Shown here: positions 1 to 7,155 of the stretch, in pieces
How the letters are laid out: every line of letters starts with the position of its first letter
Position numbering within the stretch: position 1 is the first letter of the stretch
Notes under the pieces: generated by a model
What the model was told of the DNA's origin: nothing
Seen by the model: only the letters and a program-made list of their open reading frames with translations
Database searches by the model: none
Position numbers and translations under genes: made by a program
Assembly (NCBI GenBank): GCA_027364775.1
Contig: DAHXOS010000087.1
Span: 1 to 10,739, forward strand
Origin: a bacterium
Lineage (GTDB): Bacteria > Patescibacteriota > Microgenomatia > Daviesbacterales > UBA10151
Reading direction: 5' to 3'
DNA: 10,739 bases

Positions 1-5
1 AATTA

Positions 6-902
6 ATGCCTAACAAAAAGAAAAAACATATCAAAGAGAAAAAACATATTCTTAAACGCAAAAAAACCTGGTTTATTTTTCTAACTGTTGTTTTAACTAT
101 TTTTGGTTTAGTAGAATCAGGTATATTTTTGTATAAAAACCTTAACTTTTTGATTTATCCACAGTTACATAAAGACCAAGTTTCTCCTAAACAAATTATA
201 GAAGAAAAAAACATTCCTCCAAATCAGACTCCAGTGGTTATTGAAAATGGATCTAGATATCAATTAAAAGTTGCACTGACCTTTGATGCTGATATGACAC
301 CTGCTATGAAAATAATGTTGGATCGGGGAATAGTCAAATCTTGGTACAACAAAGATATTATTAAAACTCTAAATAAAGAACAAGCTAAGGCTACTATATT
401 TTTTACAGGACTTTGGGTAGAGACTTATCCAAAAGAAGCCCAAGAGTTAGCTACTAACCCTTTATTTGAGATAGGTAATCATTCTTATTCACACCCAGCT
501 TTTACTAAAAATTGTTACAAATTACCTTTTATAGATGATGATAAGGATGGAGCTGAAATAACCCAAGCTCAGGAAGCAATTAAAAAAGTTACTAATATTA
601 CTCCTAAATATTTTAGGTTTCCTGGAGGTTGTTATGACCAGAATGATCTAAAAGTAAGTAGTCAGTTAGGACTAAAAGTTATTTACTGGGATATAGCAGC
701 TGGAGATGGTTTTAATAAAGATGTTAATTCTATAATTCAAACTGTAGAATCAAGGGTTCAAAATGGTTCTATAATTGTTTTTCACCTACAAGGAAGTTCT
801 TTTGCACCAGAAACAAATGAGGCTTTAGTTAAAATTATTCCTTACCTTAAAAAAAGAGGCTATCAACTGGTAACTATTTCAGAGCTTCTAAATGAGAAAT
901 AG
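6..902 (+). CDS. Membrane-anchored polysaccharide deacetylase (NodB/CE4 family)
   Basis: This is probably an envelope enzyme removing acetyl groups from a cell-wall or capsular polysaccharide. The first 20 residues are very lysine-rich, followed by one membrane segment (about 22-44), so the catalytic domain should lie outside the cell. The NodB fold runs from about residue 88 to 295. Visible motifs are LTFDAD (91-96), the metal-binding HSYSHP (159-164, H159 and H163), RFPGG (204-208), WDIAAGD (228-234) and VFHLQ (258-262, H260). Motif 1 is unusual: the common TFDDG reads TFDAD, so the second Asp, normally a metal ligand, is Ala, with another Asp one place later. The family is clear; substrate and activity are inferred. 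The ATG at 6 is supported by the basic-then-hydrophobic N terminus, but only five bases lie upstream, so a longer start cannot be excluded. It ends with TAG. Confidence 0.85.
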   Translation: MPNKKKKHIKEKKHILKRKKTWFIFLTVVLTIFGLVESGIFLYKNLNFLIYPQLHKDQVSPKQIIEEKNIPPNQTPVVIENGSRYQLKVALTFDADMTPAMKIMLDRGIVKSWYNKDIIKTLNKEQAKATIFFTGLWVETYPKEAQELATNPLFEIGNHSYSHPAFTKNCYKLPFIDDDKDGAEITQAQEAIKKVTNITPKYFRFPGGCYDQNDLKVSSQLGLKVIYWDIAAGDGFNKDVNSIIQTVESRVQNGSIIVFHLQGSSFAPETNEALVKIIPYLKKRGYQLVTISELLNEK

Positions 903-911
903 TAATCTTTT
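873..911 (+). terminator. Possible weak terminator after the deacetylase gene
   Basis: ACTATTTC (873-880) and GAAATAGT (896-903) form a perfect 8-bp inverted repeat around a 15-base loop and span the stop codon. A T-rich tract follows (907-911, then further T runs to 925). The stem is AT-rich with a long loop, so termination would be weak. Confidence 0.3.
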
Positions 912-929
912 TCCTTTTCTTTTTTATCC

Positions 930-944
930 TATAAATGTTAGAAT
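930..944 (+). promoter_or_regulatory. Promoter -10 region of typA (short-leader or leaderless)
   Basis: TGTTAGAAT (936-944) resembles an extended -10 element (TGnTAnAAT). It ends nine bases before the typA ATG at 954. An overlapping alternative is TATAAAT at 930-936, which would give a leader of about 12 bases. No convincing -35 box was found in the pyrimidine-rich sequence upstream, and no Shine-Dalgarno site precedes the gene. Confidence 0.5.
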
Positions 945-953
945 TAAGCGTTT

Positions 954-2810
954 ATGCATAATAATATTCGAAATGTTGCAATTATTGCTCACGTTGATCA
1001 CGGCAAAACTACCTTGGTAGATGCTTTACTTCGTCAAACCCAAACTCAATTAAATAAAGATCTTGTAGGGACTGATTTAATTATGGATTCAAATGAGCTA
1101 GAAAAGGAAAGAGGAATTACAATGTGTTCCAAAAATGCATCTGTTAATTGGGATCCTTCAACACGGTCAATTAATACTCAAAGTCTTACTGAGCAAAGTC
1201 AAAGTTCTAAAGCTTCAGGATCTGTCACTAAAATCAATATTATTGATACCCCAGGACACGCTGATTTTGGAGGAGAAGTAGAAAGAGTTTTAAAAATGGC
1301 TGATGGAGCATTACTTTTGGTAGATGCAAAAGAGGGCCCTATGCCTCAAACCAGGTTTGTTTTAAAACATGCCTTGGAAATGGGTTTAAAAATTATTGTT
1401 GTCATTAACAAAATTGATAAACCTGATGCTAGAATTGACCATGTTATCTCTAAGACCTTTGATTTGTTTTTAGAGTTAGGAGCTGATGAAGAAACAGCTT
1501 ACTTTCCAATTATTTATGCTTCAGGTAAACAGGGTTTAGCCGGTTTAGAGGCTGATATTAATAAAATGACTGATATCACACCTATTTTTGAGGCAATTAT
1601 GAATTTTATCCCCTCTCCAAGTGGGGATCCAACAAAACCCCTACAGATGCTAGTTACTACAATTTCTGGTGATAATTTTAAAGGAAGGATTGCAACTGGC
1701 AGAGTATACAACGGCATCATAAGAGCCGGACAGGAAGTGGTTCATATCAATAGAGAAGGACAAAGTAAAAAATATAGATTAACATCTTTAATGACCTTTG
1801 AAGGCTTAGGTAGAGTAGATGTTAAAGAAGTTACAGCAGGAGATATAGTTGCAATTTCCGGAATTTCGGATATTACTATAGGAGAAACTATAGCTGATCC
1901 TCAAAATGCTTTAGCGCTACCGGTTTTAAATATTGAAGAGCCAACAGTAAAGATGACTTTTGCAGTTAATACTTCTCCTTTTGCAGGGCAAGAGGGTGAA
2001 TTTAAAACTTCCAGACAAATTAGAGAGAGGTTATATAAAGAATTAGAGACTGATGTGGCTTTAAGGGTAGAAGATGGTACATCTGGTGATTGGATTGTTT
2101 CAGGCAGGGGAGAGTTACACTTAGCAATTTTAATTGAAAGACTAAGAAGAGAGGGCTATGAGTTCCAGGTTTCAAGGCCTCAGGTTATTGAAAAACAAAT
2201 TGAAGGAAAAACCTTTACTCCTTATGAAAGATTATTAATTGAAGCTCCAGAAGAATACTCAGGAGTTATTATGCAAAAGCTGGGAGAACGCCACGCTGTC
2301 TTGCAGGATATGCAAAGTGAAAATGGGTCAGTATTTTTAGAATTTACAATCTCTACTAAGGAATTATTTGGATACAGAAGCGAGTTTATTGCAGATACCA
2401 GAGGTTTAGGAATTATTTCCAGTAACTTTTTAGAATACAGACAAGACAATGGAGTTGCAACAAAAAGAGATAGGGGATCTCTGGTTGTTCATGAAACAGG
2501 AGTCACTAAACTTTATGGTTTAATAGGAGTTCAGGACAGGGGGATATTATTTATTGGTCCTGCAGTATCTGTATACAAAGGTCAAATTATTGGCCAGAAT
2601 TCTAGACCTGGTGATATGAGTGTTAATGTTTGTAAAGAGAAGCAACAAAGTAATATGAGATCTAAAGGTGAGGGAGTCTCTGAGCATTTTAATGCTCCAA
2701 AAATTATGGGATTAGAAGAAGCTTTGGAATATATAGATGATACAGAGTTAGTAGAAGTTACTCCAAAAAGCATCAGGATTAGAAAACTAGATCTAAACGG
2801 TACCCGCTAA
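954..2810 (+). CDS. typA: Ribosome-associated translational GTPase TypA/BipA
   Basis: TypA/BipA is an EF-G-like GTPase that binds the 70S ribosome and supports 50S assembly and growth under stress. The GTPase motifs are all visible: G1 AHVDHGKT (12-19), G2 RGIT (53-56), G3 DTPGH (98-102) and G4 NKID (152-155). The C-terminal part carries the TypA-specific run from [10 protein letters not shown] to [12 protein letters not shown], so it is TypA and not EF-G or LepA. At 618 residues it is slightly longer than the usual 600-615. The excess is a Ser/Thr/Gln-rich insertion at about residues 66-90, between switch I and G3, absent from typical TypA. The ATG start gives the canonical N terminus with no extension. 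It appears to be transcribed from its own promoter. Confidence 0.95.
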   Translation: MHNNIRNVAIIAHVDHGKTTLVDALLRQTQTQLNKDLVGTDLIMDSNELEKERGITMCSKNASVNWDPSTRSINTQSLTEQSQSSKASGSVTKINIIDTPGHADFGGEVERVLKMADGALLLVDAKEGPMPQTRFVLKHALEMGLKIIVVINKIDKPDARIDHVISKTFDLFLELGADEETAYFPIIYASGKQGLAGLEADINKMTDITPIFEAIMNFIPSPSGDPTKPLQMLVTTISGDNFKGRIATGRVYNGIIRAGQEVVHINREGQSKKYRLTSLMTFEGLGRVDVKEVTAGDIVAISGISDITIGETIADPQNALALPVLNIEEPTVKMTFAVNTSPFAGQEGEFKTSRQIRERLYKELETDVALRVEDGTSGDWIVSGRGELHLAILIERLRREGYEFQVSRPQVIEKQIEGKTFTPYERLLIEAPEEYSGVIMQKLGERHAVLQDMQSENGSVFLEFTISTKELFGYRSEFIADTRGLGIISSNFLEYRQDNGVATKRDRGSLVVHETGVTKLYGLIGVQDRGILFIGPAVSVYKGQIIGQNSRPGDMSVNVCKEKQQSNMRSKGEGVSEHFNAPKIMGLEEALEYIDDTELVEVTPKSIRIRKLDLNGTR

Positions 2811-2845
2811 ATTTTTCCTCATACCCTTTTTTTAATTAGTTGGAA

Positions 2846-2851
2846 TATACT
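2846..2851 (+). promoter_or_regulatory. -10 box TATACT of the cvpA-CAP gene (leaderless)
   Basis: TATACT is followed by exactly six bases and then ATG at 2858. This places the expected transcription start on, or within a base of, the start codon. The same hexamer at the same distance precedes the DUF192 gene. No good -35 box is seen, and there is no Shine-Dalgarno site. The element also argues that the true start is this ATG and not the in-frame TTG at 2840, which lies upstream of the -10 box. Confidence 0.6.
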
Positions 2852-2857
2852 TATATT

Positions 2858-3829
2858 ATGATTGGTGGATTTAACTGGGTTGATTTGCTGATTATTGTAA
2901 TTTTAATCTTCTTTTTTATAGAAGGATTTGGAAAAAGATTTATTCCCGAGGTATTAGAACTTAGCTCTTTTGTAATTGCTTTTATAATATCCTTAAAATT
3001 TTATAATTCTTTAGCTAATTTGCTTCAAAATAATTTTAAGATTGCCTATTCTTTGGCCAATGTTTTGGGGTTTATCGGATTGTGGTTTTTAATAGAGACA
3101 TTTTTAGTGATTGTTATTCAGCTAATTTTTAATAATATTAACTTTCCTAATAATAAAATAACTAAATATTTAAATCTTCTTTCTCCAATACCATCTGTCT
3201 TAAGAGGGTTAGTTTTTATCTCAATAATTTTGGTAATGGTTAGTACATTTCCAATTAAGCCAAATATTAAACAGGCAGTTTTGCAATCAAAAATTAGTGT
3301 ACCAATTTTATCTTATGCTAAAGGTTTAGAAACTCCTTTAAAGAATGTCTTTGGGGCAATAACCGAGGACTCAATGACTTTATTCACTATAAAACCTAAA
3401 AGTGATGAAACTGTTAGTTTAGGGTTTAAAACTACTGACTTTAAACCAAATCCTTTTTTGGAAAAGGAGATGATTGATTTAGTAAATAAAGAAAGAACTT
3501 CCAGAGGTCTGAAGGCTCTTGTTTTTGAACCTAAGCTTCAGGAAATAGCAAGATTACAAAGTGCCGACATGCTAACAAATGGATATTTTTCTCATTATTC
3601 TTCTCAAGGAAAGAATGTTGCAGATAGGGCAGAAAGCAATGGTATTAATTATCAGGTAATTGGGGAAAACCTGGCCTATGCTCCAAATTTACCAGTGGCA
3701 CATAGTGGTCTTATGAATTCCGAGGGCCACCGTGCCAATATCTTATCGCAAGAATATTCCAAAATTGGAATAGGCATTGAAGATGCCGGAATTTATGGTT
3801 TAATGATTACACAGGTTTTTAAAAATTGA
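2858..3829 (+). CDS. CvpA-type membrane domain fused to an extracellular CAP (SCP/PR-1) domain
   Basis: Residues 1-135 resemble the CvpA family: the opening FNWVDLLI followed by four membrane segments (about 7-24, 35-48, 64-92, 116-133). Residues 199-323 are a bacterial CAP/YkwD-like domain with SHYSSQG (H246), GENLAYAP (E270), EGHRANIL (H291) and IGIGI (304-308). Basic residues lie in the first and third loops (GKR at 25-27; K100, K103, R116). By the positive-inside rule both ends then face outward, which would put the CAP domain outside the membrane. CvpA proteins are linked to envelope homeostasis and colicin V secretion in enterobacteria; the biochemical role of bacterial CAP domains is poorly known, so no function is assigned. 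ATG 2858 is preferred over TTG 2840 because it gives the usual CvpA start and fits the -10 box. Its TGA stop overlaps the next gene's ATG. Confidence 0.85.
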   Translation: MIGGFNWVDLLIIVILIFFFIEGFGKRFIPEVLELSSFVIAFIISLKFYNSLANLLQNNFKIAYSLANVLGFIGLWFLIETFLVIVIQLIFNNINFPNNKITKYLNLLSPIPSVLRGLVFISIILVMVSTFPIKPNIKQAVLQSKISVPILSYAKGLETPLKNVFGAITEDSMTLFTIKPKSDETVSLGFKTTDFKPNPFLEKEMIDLVNKERTSRGLKALVFEPKLQEIARLQSADMLTNGYFSHYSSQGKNVADRAESNGINYQVIGENLAYAPNLPVAHSGLMNSEGHRANILSQEYSKIGIGIEDAGIYGLMITQVFKN

Positions 3830-4425
3830 TGAGCAGTAAAAATATCAGGTTAATTTTAACAGCTTTATTTGCTTTAGTTGTAAGTTCTATTTTATTTTGG
3901 CAGGGCTTAAAAAGTCCCACCCTTGTTATAAATTCTACTACTCCAGAAGTAAAACAATCACCTCGGGTATTGGGTCAGCAAAGTGTAACTACACAATCGG
4001 CGCAGGAAAATAACAAGGCAAAAGTTATTAGAGTAATTGATGGTGACACAATAGAAGTAGAATATCAAAATGAGGTTAAAAAACTGAGGTATGTAGGTAT
4101 AAATACCCCTGAAACAGTAGATCCTAAAAGGCCGGTTGGCTGTTTTGGTAAAGAAGCATCTGATGAAAATAAAAGGCTGATTTCCGGTAAAGAGGTAATT
4201 TTAGAAAAAGATGTTTCTGAAACCGACAAATTTGGAAGATTGCTTAGATTGGTTTATCTTAAACTTGATGATGGAAGTTTGCTTTTTGTAAATGATTACT
4301 TGGTTAGACAAGGTTATGCAGAAGCTTCAACTTATCCTCCTGATGTTAAATATTCCCAGCAGTTTATTGAGGCACAAAGAGAAGCCAGGGAAAATAATAG
4401 AGGTTTATGGAGGAAGTGCAAGTAA
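3829..4425 (+). CDS. Membrane-anchored SNase-like (thermonuclease family) nuclease
   Basis: A 198-residue extracytoplasmic nuclease related to staphylococcal nuclease, which cleaves DNA and RNA in a Ca2+-dependent way. One N-terminal membrane segment (6-27) and a Ser/Thr/Gln-rich linker (about 30-63) precede the domain (65-196). Matches to the catalytic set are D73 (in VIDGDT), R87 (LRYVGI), E95 (NTPET) and R137 (DKFGR). The Ca2+ ligand Asp40 of the staphylococcal enzyme corresponds to Asn92. Cys105 (GCFGKEAS) and Cys197 (LWRKC) are spaced like the probable disulfide pair of secreted homologues. The start is ATG 3829, which shares an A with the upstream TGA (TGATG), implying coupled translation with the CvpA-CAP gene; a TTG codon immediately upstream is less likely. 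A role in scavenging nucleotides is plausible but inferred. Confidence 0.88.
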   Translation: MSSKNIRLILTALFALVVSSILFWQGLKSPTLVINSTTPEVKQSPRVLGQQSVTTQSAQENNKAKVIRVIDGDTIEVEYQNEVKKLRYVGINTPETVDPKRPVGCFGKEASDENKRLISGKEVILEKDVSETDKFGRLLRLVYLKLDDGSLLFVNDYLVRQGYAEASTYPPDVKYSQQFIEAQREARENNRGLWRKCK

Positions 4426-4438
4426 AATTTACTTTTTT
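4420..4438 (+). terminator. Possible weak terminator after the nuclease gene
   Basis: AAGTAAA (4420-4426) and TTTACTT (4428-4434) form a palindrome that can fold as a 6-bp stem with a three-base loop. It runs straight into a T tract (4433-4438) and includes the nuclease TAA stop. The stem is almost entirely A-T, so it may terminate only partly. A good promoter follows immediately, which supports a transcript boundary here. Confidence 0.4.
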
Positions 4439-4446
4439 CCAATTGT

Positions 4447-4476
4447 TTGGCAGAAAGATTAATCTGCTGATATACT
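4447..4476 (+). promoter_or_regulatory. Sigma-70-type promoter of the DUF192 gene (leaderless)
   Basis: TTGGCA (4447-4452) matches the -35 consensus at five of six positions. An 18-base spacer separates it from TATACT (4471-4476), and six bases later comes ATG 4483. Transcription should begin at or next to the start codon. This is the best-formed promoter in the window. Confidence 0.7.
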
Positions 4477-4482
4477 GAAAAT

Positions 4483-5037
4483 ATGAAGCAATTTATACTT
4501 CAAATACTGGTATTATTAGTAATAATCTTTGGAGGTATTTACTTGGCTCAAAACCCTGCAATTTTAAACTCACTATTAGGAAAAAGTACAAATAACACTA
4601 GCGGACTTGTTAGTTTGGGACAGCAAAATGTTCAAAGTAGTGGATCAACAAAAAGGTTGGCTCTTTTAGATTCAAATGGTAGTATTAAAACTACTATTTT
4701 AGTGGAGATAGCCTCAAATCAAAAAGACCGGGCAAAGGGTTTAGGAGGAAGGACTTCACTTGATTCAAGCAGGGGAATGCTTTTTATTTTTGACAGAAAA
4801 GGTAAACCGACTTTTTGGATGAAAGGGATGAAAATTCCATTGGATTTTATTTGGGTTAGCGATGACCGGATAGTAGATATTTTGCCAAATATTAATCCAC
4901 CGGCCGAAGGAGTGGCAGATACTAATTTATCACTTTATACTGCAAATGTTGAGTTTAACAAAGTTTTAGAGGTTAATGCAGGATTTGTCTCAACTCATAA
5001 TATTCAGGTGGGTGATAAGATAAAATTTGTAGAATAA
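4483..5037 (+). CDS. Membrane-anchored DUF192 family protein
   Basis: Residues 4-25 form a single membrane anchor, followed by a Ser/Gln/Asn-rich linker (about 33-57). The DUF192 domain spans about 62-183. Its hallmark stretches are VEIASNQKDRAKGLGGR (74-90), RGMLFIF (97-103) and FWMKGMKIPLDFIWV (111-125), which correspond to the family's GLM-R, GMLF-F and FWMKNT-IPLD motifs. The function of DUF192 is not established, and none is claimed here; the anchor and lack of other domains suggest an extracytoplasmic role. The gene has its own promoter and probably heads a two-gene transcript, since the PEP synthase-like gene begins four bases after its stop. The linker shares the motif LGQQNV (46-50 region) with LGQQSV in the neighbouring nuclease. 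Confidence 0.85.
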   Translation: MKQFILQILVLLVIIFGGIYLAQNPAILNSLLGKSTNNTSGLVSLGQQNVQSSGSTKRLALLDSNGSIKTTILVEIASNQKDRAKGLGGRTSLDSSRGMLFIFDRKGKPTFWMKGMKIPLDFIWVSDDRIVDILPNINPPAEGVADTNLSLYTANVEFNKVLEVNAGFVSTHNIQVGDKIKFVE

Positions 5038-5041
5038 ATTT

Positions 5042-6487
5042 ATGTTGGAAGTACTGCCCATTTCATCAGTTAGAGAAGAAGATAAACCTGTTATTGGTTT
5101 AAATCTTTATAACTTAGCTTTACTTAAGCACCATGATTTTCCGGTTCCCTCAGGCTTAATTATTACTCCACCTGAATTTAAATTAAAAACAATTTTAGAA
5201 TATTTTAATTATCATGATAAAGAAGTCTTTGAACAAAAATTGGAGATTATTAGATCAGAAATTGCCAAGATTCCTATCCCGGTAGAATTAGCTCAAAAGC
5301 TCCAGGCAAAAAATCTGGATCCTAAAAAAATTTGGTTATCGTTGCTAGAAAAGTGGATTACAGAGATCAGAAACAGAATTTGGGGAGGTGGTTTTTATAA
5401 AAATATAACTGCTAATTTAACAGCTCAACCAATATTTTTTACTGATAAAATTACAGCTTTAGGTAATGCTTATTATCATTATCCTAAAAATGAGGCAGTT
5501 ATTAACATCATTGAGGGTAGCTTAGGAGAGAACCAGAAGCAAAAATTAGCAGAGTTAGTTAAAAAAGCCAATAAAAGATTAGTTCTTCCTCAAGTTTATA
5601 ATTGGATTGTAGATAAGGATACTAAAATAGTCAGGATCCAACCTTTTACTGAGTATCCTAGAGACAGTTTTAAGCAGGAAGAGGTAAAAGATTTACAAAA
5701 ATATACAGAATTAAGCTATTCTACAGCCACAAAGATTTTTTTAAATTTAGATGAAAGTTTAAATTTGGATAAAAATATAGATGGGATAGTTATAGCTGCA
5801 GATAAATTCTTGGATGAAGAAAAAAAATTATGGCACCTAGTAGAAGTTAGTTCGTCATTTAATCATATTCCGGTAATTTATAAATTACCAGATCATATAG
5901 AAATGTTTGGTGGTTTAAGGGGGTCTTTAAGATTAATCCATGACCAGAAACTATTAAAACAGGAAGTAGATAATTTCTTATTTGCCAGGAATAAGAAGCA
6001 ACTTTTAAATGTCCATCTGGCAATTCCTTATGTTAGATCTTCCAATGAACTTTTACAGATAAAAAGAGATTTAGCAGCATTAGGTGTAAATAGGAAAGGT
6101 AGTTTAAAATTATGGCTAGAGTTATCAACTCCAGAAAATATAGTTAATTTGGAAGAATATTTAATAGCCGGAGTTGATGGGGTAATTTTAAATTTGGATG
6201 AGCTGGCAAGTTGGGTAAATGGTTTTGATCCGAGCGCACAGGAAAGTATTTTTTATCAAAAACAAGTTAAAGCGCTAATAAAATTATTGGAGGATGGTAT
6301 TAAAATTTTACATAAGTCTAAAATCCCGGTTTTGGCTACAGGAAAATTAGTTACTAATGATGAATTATTAATATTTTTGATTGATAAGGGAATTTATGGT
6401 ATCTCTGTTGATCGAAACAATGCTTATTCAATTAATGAGTATTTACATCTTTTAGAAAGCCGTCGTCTACATTTGCGGTTAAATTAA
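5042..6487 (+). CDS. Degenerate PEP synthase/PPDK-like protein (probable pseudoenzyme)
   Basis: The domain order follows PEP synthase, at 481 residues versus about 790. Residues 16-50 match its opening (VGGK-AS-GE...VP-GF--T), reading IGLNLYNLALL...VPSGLIITPPEF, with the nucleotide-binding Lys lost. Residues about 100-205 resemble the end of the ATP-grasp domain, finishing RIQPFTE where the family has VQARP-T. The VRSSATAED segment is absent. About 225-285 looks like a remnant of the swivelling phosphohistidine domain (GIVIAAD, SSSFNHIPVIY) without the TGGRTCHAAI active site. Residues 287-472 match the PEP-binding TIM barrel: MFGGLRGSLR, VHLAIPYVRS, LWLELSTPENI, GVDGVILNLDELA. The catalytic Cys loop (GICGQ) reads LATGK, with Thr433 at the Cys position. 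Homology is fairly clear; loss of catalysis is an inference and its role is unknown. The reading frame is intact, so it is not a decaying pseudogene. Confidence 0.7.
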   Translation: MLEVLPISSVREEDKPVIGLNLYNLALLKHHDFPVPSGLIITPPEFKLKTILEYFNYHDKEVFEQKLEIIRSEIAKIPIPVELAQKLQAKNLDPKKIWLSLLEKWITEIRNRIWGGGFYKNITANLTAQPIFFTDKITALGNAYYHYPKNEAVINIIEGSLGENQKQKLAELVKKANKRLVLPQVYNWIVDKDTKIVRIQPFTEYPRDSFKQEEVKDLQKYTELSYSTATKIFLNLDESLNLDKNIDGIVIAADKFLDEEKKLWHLVEVSSSFNHIPVIYKLPDHIEMFGGLRGSLRLIHDQKLLKQEVDNFLFARNKKQLLNVHLAIPYVRSSNELLQIKRDLAALGVNRKGSLKLWLELSTPENIVNLEEYLIAGVDGVILNLDELASWVNGFDPSAQESIFYQKQVKALIKLLEDGIKILHKSKIPVLATGKLVTNDELLIFLIDKGIYGISVDRNNAYSINEYLHLLESRRLHLRLN

Positions 6488-7148
6488 ATAATGCTACCCA
6501 CTCACCTTTGGGAGTTTTTTTCTTAAACTCTTCCAGCCACATACTGATTTCTTGTGATTTAACCTCTTGATGTAACTTTGTAAGTTCTTTGGCAAGAGTA
6601 ATATTAATATCTCCAAATTCATCCTTCATTTCACTTAAAGTTTTATTTAATTTAAAAGGAGCAATAAATAAAATAATTGTAGTTTTAAGTAACTCAGAAG
6701 ATTCCTTAATTTTTAGATAAAAAGTTTTTCTGTGTCCCGGTTTGTCTGGTGGGTAACCAACAAAAGTAAATTTATCAGTAGGTAAGCCTGATAAAGTTAA
6801 AGCAGTAGTTATAGAGGATGGGCCAGGGAGAGAATCTAAATTAAGATTCTCCTTTAGACATTCTCTAACCAATTTAAAACCCGGATCAGAGACTAAAGGT
6901 GTACCTGCATCAGAAACCAAGCACAAATTTTCCCCATTTTGTAATCTCTTAATAATTGAGGAAATATTTTTATACTCATTAAAATCATTTAGTACTAAAA
7001 GTGGTTTATGAATCTGTAGGTGTTGCAAAAGTAATCCAGTTCTTCTGGTATCTTCACAAATTATGGCATCACAACTTTTAAGAGCTTCAATTGCCCTTAA
7101 AGTTATATCTTTTAAATTACCTATAGGTGTTGGAACTATAGTTAACAT
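6432..7148 (-). CDS. rsmI: 16S rRNA (cytidine1402-2'-O)-methyltransferase RsmI
   Basis: RsmI 2'-O-methylates C1402 of 16S rRNA in the decoding centre using S-adenosylmethionine. It belongs to the tetrapyrrole-methylase fold. The sequence shows the family signature in order: VPTPIGNLKDITLRA (5-19), CEDTRR (31-36), LVSDAGTPLVSDPG (77-90), LPGPSSITTALTLSGL (107-122), FTFVGYPP (127-134), the LAKELTKLHQEV segment (185-196) and KGEWVAL (214-220). At 238 residues it is near the short end of the family. The last 18 or so codons overlap the 3' end of the convergent PEP synthase-like gene by 56 bp. The ATG gives the canonical N terminus. It follows dedA after a 39-bp gap, has its own -10 element and has no Shine-Dalgarno site. 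Confidence 0.95.
   Translation of the reverse strand: MLTIVPTPIGNLKDITLRAIEALKSCDAIICEDTRRTGLLLQHLQIHKPLLVLNDFNEYKNISSIIKRLQNGENLCLVSDAGTPLVSDPGFKLVRECLKENLNLDSLPGPSSITTALTLSGLPTDKFTFVGYPPDKPGHRKTFYLKIKESSELLKTTIILFIAPFKLNKTLSEMKDEFGDINITLAKELTKLHQEVKSQEISMWLEEFKKKTPKGEWVALFNLTANVDDGFLKDVNTH
6500..6521 (+). terminator. Intrinsic terminator of the + strand run, inside the rsmI coding region
   Basis: ACTC (6500-6503), a bulged A and CC (6505-6506) pair with GGGAGT (6510-6515) across a TTT loop, followed by an unbroken run of seven T (6515-6521). It begins 13 bases after the PEP synthase-like stop. On the other strand the same bases encode KKTPKGEW of RsmI, so the signal is embedded in a convergent gene. 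Confidence 0.55.
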
Positions 7149-7155
7149 AAAAGGA

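Noticed and set aside
1514..2773. Open frames on the - strand inside typA (1514-1720, 2222-2449, 2582-2773).
   Set aside because: Short, no recognisable domain, and fully antisense to a strongly conserved gene; they are shadows of its codon use.
2767..2839. Terminator after typA.
   Set aside because: Only 3-5 bp stems (for example CGG/CCG) can be formed before the T-rich stretches; too weak to report.
2840..2842. TTG as the start of the CvpA-CAP gene.
   Set aside because: It lies upstream of the TATACT box and adds residues absent from CvpA proteins; ATG 2858 fits both the family and the promoter.
3827..3829. Possible alternative genetic code with UGA read as glycine, as in some CPR lineages.
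   Set aside because: Reading through the TGA at 3827-3829 would run out of frame with the nuclease and past the end of a complete CAP domain; no in-frame UGA interrupts any conserved gene.
5042..6487. The PEP synthase-like gene as a frameshifted or decaying pseudogene.
   Set aside because: The frame is open throughout, its hydrophobic pattern and TIM-barrel segments are well preserved, and a terminator follows; compact non-catalytic paralogue fits better.
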